Shown here in pieces: positions 27,151-36,400 of a stretch of DNA of 64,000 nucleotides. Location: positions 128,206,941 to 128,270,940 of the forward strand of contig OW804096.1 of assembly GCA_942159475.1 (NCBI GenBank). Direction: 5' to 3'. This DNA is from Sthenelais limicola. Taxonomy: Eukaryota > Annelida > Polychaeta > Phyllodocida > Sigalionidae. The first letter of the stretch is position 1. Every line of letters begins with the position of its first letter. Below the pieces are notes generated by a model, which was given only the letters and a program-made list of their open reading frames with translations, was not told the DNA's origin and searched no databases. Position numbers and translations under genes: made by a program.

Positions 27151-28099
27151 TATATCAGTTGACTACATTAGGTATGTTTGAGAACTCGATGGTTTCTGGC
27201 TGATGCGAAGCGCATATATATATCATATATCCGTTATGGTGAGGCTCGAGTCAGTCAGGCAAGCAATTGTTGCTTCTTTTTTAAAAAAATAATGTTAGCT
27301 TTAAATGAACAATTCGCTATATTGATTTGAATTTCAGTAAAGCATCTATCAGACAATCCAGGCCACTTGTGTGGGATTGAGATTGAGTGTTATGAATTTG
27401 GTTTACAATTAGTTTATTATGCTGGTGCAAAGCTTACAAACAAAGTTGGCTAAATCTTAAGTGTGTTGCATATTATATTAAAATCCTTGACCTTGAACTC
27501 AGAATTTAGTACCTAGTAGTTAACCCATGCATATTATAATTGGAAAGAAAACTTGGCTACCGGGCCTATGACCACGGAATTTAATATTGGCAGGACCCAG
27601 TTCCTGGCGTTGATTAAGGAACTGTATACATATGATAGAATAGTTATTAGAAATTCTCTCATTGGAAATATAGCCTATATTGAACACATAAATAAGTTTG
27701 TGCTAAATAAGATTTGTCATCTGAGATCAGAGATAGATTGTACTATAATATTGTATTCAATAATACCACTCATCTATCCCTCACATCACCAGAAAACGCA
27801 AGAACAACAACATGTACGTCATTCAACTCATAATCACCATTCATCAACTTATCCCAAGCATAAAGATTAATTACAAATTAAATAATAATTATGAATGTTT
27901 TTTCTTCGCGATATTTGTAAAACTGTGTATATTATATATTAGTATGATTATCAGACCACAACGAAAACCGTTCATCAGAACCAGAGTTGCTTGTGATTAA
28001 TACCTACCTGAATAAACAAATGGTTATAACAAATATTTAAGGTCATATAAATTGTGCATAATGGGCAGGGCGTCAGAAAATGTACAGTTAATTTTCATC
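27151..28099. other. Intergenic DNA between LINE and dispersed repeat copy 2
   Basis: AT-rich. A 105-codon open frame at 27,553-27,870 lacks any recognisable motif and is not called. Nothing else was seen. Confidence 0.4.
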
Positions 28100-28290
28100 A
28101 AACCCTTTCAAATAACCCATATTTAAGACAAAAGTGAGTTTTCAAACTACAGTTCAACATAACTGAAGAGGTATCAACGCAAATGAAAATAATGCAGTTA
28201 TACCTAATATTTATCATTTTCGGTCTAATTAAGCGGAATTCGCAGAATGGGTAGAGCTGCCGATTACACATTTTCTAACATCCTGGCCCA
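28100..28290 (+). repeat. Dispersed repeat, copy 2
   Basis: Shares TTCAACATAACTGAA, ATCAACGCAA, TTATACCTA and CATTTTCGG-CTAATTA with copies 1 and 3. It ends GTAGAGCTGCCGATTACACA, which copy 3 also has (inverted). Confidence 0.6.
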
Positions 28291-28658
28291 TATACCTTAT
28301 CTGGCACATGAACTATTATAATGTGGCTCAATATATCCTACGTGGATCATTATAATAATGCTATGTTACAGCAATTCATCCACTTGTCCCGGTGCATTCT
28401 TCCTCACACCATGTATAAGTGCATGTACAGCCATGTCGCAACATCATTGAAAAAATATCTAAGTCAATCAAATCCCTATTGTATCTTCTTGTACGCACTA
28501 TTTTAGTTTATTATATTTGTTTACAATTTATTGACAATTATTATAGATACCTCCCTGGTGCTAGAAGTAAGACCTTTACAGGGCTTGAATCTTCTGTAAA
28601 ATGCCTGAAAAGGGAGTCAAATATAGACAATTATTAACATAGTAAGGCTTCTATAAAC

Positions 28659-28825
28659 AATAATAATGTGACGAGGCGATAGGTCCGGTCCCTCCTAGTG
28701 CTACCATGGACGTTAGGAACGTCTTCAGCCGAGAGGTAACCAACACCTCACGGGACTCTTAACGACGTTGACGTGACGTCATAAAGAGGTGCACTTGTTA
28801 CCTGGATATTAAAAAAAAGAAAAAA
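28659..28825 (+). mobile_element. SINE-like retroposon with A-rich tail and 15-bp target duplication
   Basis: A 167-bp insert ending in a run of A interrupted by single G, flanked by perfect direct repeats AAGGCTTCTATAAAC at 28,644-28,658 and 28,826-28,840. The body is GC-richer than its surroundings and contains a CRE-like TGACGTCA. An A-tail plus a long target duplication is the mark of LINE-mediated retroposition. No tRNA or 5S promoter boxes were recognised with certainty. Confidence 0.75.
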
Positions 28826-29489
28826 AAGGCTTCTATAAACCATCTCAATGTGTCTTATGTCCTAAAACAGCTTAGTAGTACCAAAATATGTCTGTATCAA
28901 AGATCATAAAATCCATATATGTTGGTCACGAGTAAAAGATACATTTCAAGATTTAGTCTATACTTGTTCAAATAGTGACCCGTACATTTGTTTATTAAGT
29001 ACCTTATTTTATCTAGGCCTATTTGTATGAAGCCAGGGGAACCTCCAGTTCAAATAATTATATTAGTTTGAAATACACATTATGGTAGGTCATATCCATG
29101 AAATGCCATTAAAGATATAACTCCGTATAGCATATATATAGTACCCAACGCTCAACAATATTATTTATTAATTACAGTCAGCAAAAAGTATCATCGTCTC
29201 CTTGTTGGACAATACATATACATAATAATGTGTCTAGACGAAATGTGACCCCCGCGCTTTTTTGGAAAAAAAGCCAAAGGCTTATACGAAATCTAAGGTC
29301 CGTCACGCCGCCATTAAAGGTCGAACCTTACATCTAACGCTCCCCTACCTGCTGCCTTAAAACTCGACTTTTCATCATAGGTTGAACCTCTTAAAGTACT
29401 CTCAAAAGCTGGCTTGCAAAAATTAGATACGAGTGTTATTGAAAACATTTTTGATTTGAGCGATAATTAAAAAGTTCTCGCTAACCGCG

Positions 29490-29660
29490 TACTTGAAGCG
29501 GAGCCGGAGAATTCAAAATGGCCGCCAAAACAGAAGGTTGATGGAAGAAAGAGCAACTGCAACTCTAAGCCAATCAGATCATCAGATGCGATCACGTGAC
29601 CATGCGCGCAATGACGTCACATATAGCGGCAGGTCGGGGAAGCCCTCCGATCAGAAAAAC
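29490..29660. promoter_or_regulatory. Promoter-like cluster: YY1-like, E-box/CLEAR-like, NRF1-like, CRE
   Basis: Within about 110 bp: AAAATGGCCGCC (29,516, YY1-like), TCACGTGA (29,592-29,599, E-box close to the TFEB CLEAR element), CATGCGCGCA (29,601-29,610, NRF1-like) and a perfect CRE TGACGTCA (29,612-29,619). CpG and GC content rise locally. The combination is typical of animal housekeeping promoters without a TATA box. The nearest gene on the + strand is CCPG1, 3.7 kb away. The hAT-like element begins 50 bp downstream. Confidence 0.45.
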
Positions 29661-29671
29661 AAAGCTCATAT

Positions 29672-30150
29672 CCCGGCCCCCGCACTCATATGCAATTAGT
29701 AGGACATATGCTCGTTATACCTATCAGAAAACAGACCCTTTTCCGCGGATTTTGAGCTGAAAAAGTACCCCTTTTTCCATGAAAACGCTGACTTTTCAGC
29801 CTTAAAAATCACCCCTATTTTCAGAAAAACACTGACATTTTAAAAGTTAACCCCTTTTTCTGAAAAACGCGGACATTTTAAAGACATAAATTCAACCCCT
29901 TTTTTCTGAAAAACGTGGACATTTTTATCAAAGACCATTTAGTGTTATTATCATAGTATGGGAGTTGTTTGGACACTCTAAACCTACCAAATTAAGACCC
30001 CTTTTTTCCATTTTCGCGAAGTCCTCCTAAAAAAAGACCCCCTTTTTTAGGTTTTCAAGGACATGCGAAGTTCCTCAAAAAGACTCCTATCTCCGCGAAA
30101 ATCGTAACGAGCATGCGTACCCAATATGTGTAGGGAGTGCAGGGGCCGGG
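29672..30150. mobile_element. hAT-like non-autonomous DNA transposon with internal minisatellite
   Basis: 8-bp direct duplications GCTCATAT at 29,664-29,671 and 30,151-30,158 flank a 479-bp element. Its ends, CCCGGCCCCCGCACTC and GAGTGCAGGGGCCGGG, are inverted repeats with one mismatch. A second subterminal match, ATGCTCGTTA, follows. The inside holds degenerate repeats of ACCCCTTTTTCTGAAAAACG type. No transposase. 8-bp duplications fit hAT (or P). Confidence 0.75.
29735..30050. repeat. Minisatellite inside the hAT-like element
   Basis: Five or more degenerate units, each with CCCCTTTTT[CT] followed by TGAAAAACG[CT][GT]GACATTTT-like sequence, spaced roughly 40-60 bp, then two looser units (AAGACCCC-TTTTTT). 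Confidence 0.65.
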
Positions 30151-30243
30151 GCTCATATGCTTTTTTGCAGGTAGAAACTCCGGGATTATCATTTATTCCA
30201 TTAAAAAGCTAACGAAATAGAGAATCTAATCCTAAAATCTAAA

Positions 30244-30289
30244 CGCCTGCAGGCGTCTTATGGTGTTCCATATAGACGTCTGCAGGCCT
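30244..30289. repeat. Inverted repeat around PstI-like words
   Basis: GCCTGCAGGCGTC and GACGTCTGCAGGC are inverted repeats with one mismatch, separated by about 18 bp; the left arm is itself the palindrome CGCCTGCAGGCG. The family is unknown. Confidence 0.5.
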
Positions 30290-30337
30290 CGTCAAGCAAA
30301 AAAAACATTGAGTTCAGACAACCCTTGTTGTACATTC

Positions 30338-30395
30338 GGGGGGAACCCCCGCTGCTATGACGTCATACGGCCGGTCCCCTGGCTCTGCAGTCACC
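30338..30395. promoter_or_regulatory. Second CRE in GC-rich block
   Basis: Perfect TGACGTCA at about 30,358-30,365 within a GC-rich block (GGGGGAACCCCCGC, then ACGGCCGGTCCCC). It may belong to the same regulatory region as the cluster at 29.5 kb. Confidence 0.3.
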
Positions 30396-30924
30396 GAAAC
30401 GATATAACAAATACAGAGAGATGAAAATAATCTTCTAACAGATTTCTAACCAGCCAAGCAGTTAACGTACACGAATTCTCGCGCGGATACTCCCCTGGAT
30501 AATTTGTGTGTCCGGAATCTGAACAAAAAATATCTAAATAGGTCTATGGGGAAGATAGCATTAAATAAGTAAACAACGAAATTGATAAATAATAATAATC
30601 ATGGTTACAAATGAATAATTGAATAATGAATGAATGGGTCAAATATATGATAAATAATGAAGAGATTAGGCCTAATATGTAAAAATAATTAATCAAAATT
30701 TAATCAATATTCCATTCCCACTAGACTATATAGCATCAAGTCCCTCAGCCTATCTCAATGAGTGCACACAGCCAGGCCTAACTAATAGCAAAGATGGTCC
30801 AAGTCTTTGCTAATCGCAAACTCTGAGCAGATGCAGATCATAGCTGGTTCGTGGACTCATGAATGATGATGGCGCGAACATGCCTTCCTTCACGCATACA
30901 ACCCGGGAACCAGCCAGCGCTAAG

Positions 30925-31060
30925 GCCACCTCAGCAGGCATGCGCAGTACAGACTTCCGTCAAAAATAAATAAGAAGCAATCAAAACATCTTGCTGTCAC
31001 TCCTTGACCAAGCACAAATTGGCAAGTGTAAGGAAGGGAATCGATTGGTAGAGGTAACTA
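30925..31060 (+). promoter_or_regulatory. NRF1/ETS promoter-like block with candidate 5' exon donor
   Basis: GGCATGCGCAGTA (about 30,937) is NRF1-like, and ACTTCCGTC about ten bases later is an ETS site (reverse complement GACGGAAGT). Downstream, GAG|GTAACT (31,053/31,054) is a good donor. This could be a CCPG1 5' non-coding exon joined to the acceptor at 33,288. The 95-codon open frame that begins at 30,991 shows no family resemblance and is not called. Confidence 0.35.
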
Positions 31061-32880
31061 TATCATTGCTTTTATTAATATATTTCTATGGTCTAATATA
31101 CAAGGATTGCTATCGCTGGTTAAACGTGCAATGTCCTTTATTCGCTGAATGTTTGAAGGTGCATCGACAAAACGACGACCGAGTGCCTCGGAATTCTACT
31201 CGGAATGAAGCCCCTATGTTGTGTAAATGGTTATTAAAGGATTGCAACATCGCCCTGTCTGTGTCTTGGCTTAATTGACAGCTCTGATAACATTCTCGGG
31301 CAATCTTACTGGTGTTTTGTTTATGCCTTGTCCGTATTTTGCTCATCTATGTTAAATTTTTATGATAAACATTTTCCATGTGTGCATGACTCATTCGTCA
31401 ACCAGTTATTATTACGAACTTGACTAGGCCTAGTATAATAATAAATACGGTTATAATAGATGGGCATATGATAATCACCGTAATTTGTGTACAATACGGT
31501 ACCGTATAAAGAAATTAAGTATTGAAAAGTAGGCCTATAGGGACTGCCTATATTATACTAGGTAGGGCCCTATTGCATCATGCAATAGGCCTACCGTACC
31601 AGAAAATACAATTACGGTATAAGATGTGCTTGGACTTAGTAACCAAGATCATATATCAGTGTAATTTGATCAAATCATACCAGCTAGGTTAAGTAATAAA
31701 ACTTTAGTTTGGACATAGTGCATTTTTCGTGGTAATTTATGCATTACATTTCTTTGATAACAAATGTGTATGTTCAGTTCATGGTAATCAAGATGAGGAT
31801 CAAGATAATTTGTAAATTAATCATTGGATATAAATCACCGTAGGCCTGTAGGCCTATATTGACTGCATGAGTCAAGTATACTGTAAGAAATCTAAGGGTG
31901 TTTGCCCATGGCATAGGTTCAGTGCTGTAGGAAGTAGACAAGAAGTCGGATGTAGTTGAAGTTCTTCAGGTTCATGCAATTCTTTACAATATATGGAACC
32001 AGACCTGTAACAGAAGTTGTATTTGTATTTATTAAAGATTTTTATTCAGCAACAGAATCATTTTGCAACAGATACAATTTTCTCAGATCGTGTTGATATA
32101 CAAAAATCAATGTAAGCCCATAGATTATAATGTATTCTCTGATATAAGTTTATTTATCCAAAATACATTTATATAAATTGAATAATGATAAGAGCAAAGG
32201 CAAGTAAATAAATAAAATCCCACACCAGTGTCGTGTCGCATCCAAACATTCAAAATGGATGGATCTTATCTATAAATGTATATTAACATCCCTAGAGGAT
32301 CTCGCATCTTCATTAGCCTACCCGTTAAATTATTTGCATATAATATGCCATAAATTATTTAAATTTCCATAGGTTACAGAAATTGTTTCCATGTTACTTT
32401 ATTGTTCTGTGACCAGCTGATATTATATTAAGGATGTACATACATAATTCCGTTTAGTTTGTAAACCAGTCCGAAGAACTAGGGCCATTTAACCTGTCGC
32501 ATTTGTCTCGAAAAATCTGCAGGGCTGTTCATAATATTGCCTTATCTATGTCATGGAATACGTATATAAGTACAACACATACGGTACAGTTTGCCTTCTC
32601 TCAAACAATGCAATACTTTCACATAATTGTATTTTTAAATGATTTTTTAAAATTTGTAATCAGGGCTAAATTTATAGGCCTGTAGATGTAACTGAACCCG
32701 ATAATTTTGTACTATGGCAAATATGAAATGAATATAATCTTTTTTTTTTAAATATTAATGTCCACCACCGGATTTATTTCGTTTCAAGATGTTAGCTACA
32801 TTTTGTTCCTTCACATCGTCTAAACAAAATGAAGATGTACTGTTGGTAGGCGTAACTGAAACATGATGCCACTTTGATCT
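31061..32880. other. Region upstream of CCPG1, possible 5'UTR intron
   Basis: AT-rich with TAGGCCT words. If a 5' exon near 31.0 kb joins the acceptor at 33,288, this is intron. Confidence 0.35.
31440..31620. repeat. Palindrome-rich patch with TAGGCCT words
   Basis: GTAGGGCCCTATTGCAT and ATGCAATAGGCCTAC (31,562-31,595) form a hairpin with a 2-nt bulge, and TACGGTACCGTA (about 31,495) is a perfect palindrome. TAGGCCT words recur here and across 31.4-32.7 kb. Confidence 0.5.
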
Positions 32881-32887
32881 ACTTCTG

Positions 32888-32895
32888 TATATAAG
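32888..32895 (+). promoter_or_regulatory. Possible TATA box upstream of CCPG1
   Basis: TATATAAG followed by a moderately GC-rich stretch, about 440 bp before the CCPG1 start codon. It would imply a TSS near 32,920. TATA-like words are frequent in this AT-rich sequence, so support is weak. Confidence 0.25.
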
Positions 32896-33269
32896 ACCGC
32901 CCTCGGGCCGTCACTGAATAGACACTATTGGCCTAGTTAGATCGAAACTTAGCAGCCCTGTTGTATTGTATACATTGCCAGCGCGTGGTTTACAGTTAGT
33001 AGGAAGAGGGAGGTTTGTTAGGATCATCCCATCGACTGCAAGTATTCATTGCAGTTTAACGATACTAAATGGCTCATGCCCAACGCTCTTAGTTGCTATA
33101 GTTCATTGATTAAAACATTATGTTCATACAAATTGCCCCTTCTACGGAATTATCGATTAAAAGTTTTGATTTCAGATTTTTATACTATTCCTTCTGTATG
33201 TTCAATTTACCAAGTCAATCTTAGGTTCTACATTCGAAATGTATCTGTTACTAACACCTAAAATATCCA

Positions 33270-33328
33270 ACTTCTTTTTTATATACAGATAAGGAATATG
33301 ATAGCAGGATAGCCTGAAGTCATTGACA
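33270..33328 (+). other. CCPG1: CCPG1 5'UTR with probable 3' splice site
   Basis: CTTCTTTTTTATATACAG ends at 33,288, forty bases before the ATG. It is a good polypyrimidine tract plus AG, suggesting that the 5'UTR is spliced from an upstream non-coding exon. Many upstream ATGs between 32,900 and 33,288 also argue against a continuous leader. Confidence 0.5.
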
Positions 33329-33415
33329 ATGGCTGATAAAGGTAGCAGTTCGGGCAGTGATAGTGAGCCCAACTTAAATGACTGGACTGTTGTTGATGGA
33401 CATGAAGACGTAGAG
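33329..33415 (+). CDS. CCPG1: CCPG1 exon 1: start codon and LIR motif
   Basis: Encodes residues 1-29. It starts MADKGSSSGSDSEP and contains NDWTVVDGHED. W19-T-V-V22 fits the LC3-interacting consensus [WFY]xx[LIV], flanked by Asp on both sides and preceded by phosphorylatable serines. Human CCPG1 has WTVI at nearly the same distance from its start. Ends in phase 0 at a GTAAG donor. Confidence 0.9.
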
Positions 33416-36400
33416 GTAAGATTCTGTTAAGATATTATCTTTCGCGGTATAATCCCTCCTGCATATTACCCAAGATTTATCCTGTGATAATATCCATGTT
33501 TTGATGGCCTTGTTCACCTACTATTACCTTAACCGTGTCTCCACAATATTGTACGTGACAGCAGGGGTAGCAGTATTGTTGATTTACCAGTTTTTATCAT
33601 ATTTTCTTACCAGTAAACAAATCCTAGGTAAAATGTGAGATTTATTGACACCCAGTGTAGGCCGTCTAAAGGTGTATTCTAAATAAGGTTGTGTACCCAG
33701 TAATACTGGGCATACTCCAAATGGTGAGATCATCCTAAATATCCAACCTCTAAATTAGGCGATGTGTAAGTGGCATTAATACTATCTCATTGTCCAAAGT
33801 GAACTAACGCCTTGGGAGTATGATGTTGCCAGAAGGGTTAATACTTCTCTTGGATAAAAAAATATCCATGATGATATCAGATTGTAGCTAAATTAGCAAG
33901 GAGTACGTATACTTATGCAATATACTAATCAATATGCATGGTATACTTATGCAATATTCGGTAGGGTGGGGATAGGCAGCAAATCTGATTCTAAATTTCT
34001 AAAATTCTTTCTATATTTTTTATGCAGAGTAAGATGAATGGTTGTAAAAGTTGATAAAATTGATAAAAATGATTGCTATTTAGATCGTTTCCATAGCAAT
34101 ACCAAACGACCTGGTTTTTGTTTTTAAAAAAGATGTTCATTTTGGAAATGGTAACCGAAATGCTACGTATTAGACGGTAAAAATGACATTTGTGTCACTG
34201 AAAAATCGTACTTTTCAACTCAAGCATTTATGAATAGAAGAAAATCAAACCCAATAGGATATTTGGTTTGGTTTAGTATATGTTTTATTTCTAAAATGCA
34301 GTGCATCTCTGTATTTGGAAACATGGATTTGTTTTATTAAAATATGTAGGCTGTTTATGTATTCAGCCAGCTTCGAGGTAAGCCCCTTAAATAAGTTTAG
34401 ATACATATCTATGGCGTCAGTGTATTGGAATACACTAAGATATGCATCGGAATTTTCTTAATTCTGAAGGCAGGACATTTTATTTATCATTATACTAACG
34501 TTCTGTTTAGGGCAGTGAAGCTAGCAGTACTAGTAGCTCATTGGAGTTCGTACAGTTAGAAGAAAATGCAGCTCTATTTGTGAGGAAGGATTCTGAAAAG
34601 CGTGAAACTGAAACTGAAATTGAAAATGATGAGAAAGCAATCGGTACAGAAGGAGGAGATGAGGCCGCACAACTGGATGACTCACATGATAGCATTGAGC
34701 TCATTGGCCCATACACTCCAGCAGGTGATAAAAACAATTCTAAACCATCTATTGAGAATTAATTAGTATTAGTGCAGGAACTTTAGCATATATATTTGTT
34801 ATCCTGAAAGTCATAATATCTTTTGGTAGTTAAAGTCTTGACAGATTGCAGTTCTTTTTTTGATAACTCAGAAGCATATATGAAAATTCAAAATTGAGGT
34901 ACATCTACATAAATAGTATAATTAGAATACTATGAAGTTTACCTGTTTCTTAAATAACCTGTTTATGAACTGCTTAAAGTTGAAATTCTCAATTATAAAT
35001 CCCTTCCCTTGTCATTGGTAGGATAGAGGGTAGAATCAACAGAAGTTACCAATAATAATTTTGAATGTTTACATAAACCAAGGGATGCCATTCAAACGAG
35101 AATATATCAAGAGTATCGGCTCTTAGAGTGAGATCATAAATTTGCTTCAGCACCATGAAATCGATTCATTCTTTTAGAAGCTACTGGCTCTGTGGATGGA
35201 GAAGAGCCCTCAGAGCACGAGTCTGAGCCGGTAGCAAGCACAAGTATGGAGATGGAGAACAGCACTTACGCTGAAGAGGAAGAAGAAGGCGCTACTTCCC
35301 AACCTACCTCTGATCCTGACCAGGACCGAAGGTAACCAGACATCTACATTCATTCATAGAGTGCCGCTCATTATTGTATTACTGATAATGCATATTCATC
35401 ACATTGATCAGGGTCAATTTAATAGATTTCTTTTTAAGAGCGCTATAGCTCTATACAACCGAGTGCATTACGACCATTCACATTTGTGGCATTGACTTTT
35501 TTTAGGAGCAAGGATGGTGAACAAGAGATCAATGTTGAAATTGTTGGCGCGGAGGTACCGTCTGGAAGTGATTCTGGTATGCCTTATTTTAGTTTTTTTC
35601 CCCAGCTGTAATGCAACGTTTACATGTGTCCTTCTGTAGAAATCTTCATATTCATATGCACACAATAATTTATATTTAATCAGTAGGGGGAAGGTAGATC
35701 GCTTTATATCGGGGGAACCGAGGGTGGAATGGATGATGAAATAGAGAAGCTCTTTAAATAAAGTTGATGTTGTTTATTATTGAACTCAAGTCTTTCGGGC
35801 TTACTTGCCCTTCATCAGGAGTAGTGATTATATTTAATCAACCATCAACCAAAGAAATTGCATTTGATATAGGCTTTATATCTAAACATCTTCTCTTTTT
35901 TTTTCAAAATTTAGATTCAGACTTTGTTAAGCTGGAGCCTTTGCCAGGTGGGGTTGGAGCTGTGTTGAATCTGCCCGCGCCAGAAATGGAAGCGTCTACC
36001 TCTTCCTCTAGGTCTTCCTCCTCCTCAATCAGTTCAAACTTTCGCTTTGTACAGCCACTGCTTCCTCAAAATTACCCTGTATACAGGGAAGGTATGTTTA
36101 ACTTTGATACTATCTTTATCATCATTATGTAATGAATATGAAAATCTTCGTCCCTACCCTCGGAGGTTCTCAATATTTACTGTTTTTGAAAATGTATTAT
36201 ACAAGAAAAGGCTGTATGTATTTTAATGATCAGCTGAGCAAATTAATTGAAATCAAATACTTTTCATAATAACTGATCTATCCAGCTGTAATCTAATCAA
36301 TGCGCTCATATATTATATAATATATGTATATAAACTTCTTCACAATTCTGCTGTGCTTTGAAGATGCATGTCAAATATCACTGTGCGTCCTCTATTTCAT

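Noticed and set aside
27553..27870. 105-codon open frame on the + strand
   Set aside because: No motif or splice context; His/Gln-rich end is low complexity.
35764..35914. Open frame continuing upstream of CCPG1 exon 5
   Set aside because: Reads through intron and retroelement sequence; the acceptor TTTAG at 35,914 and phase matching with exon 4 fix the exon start.
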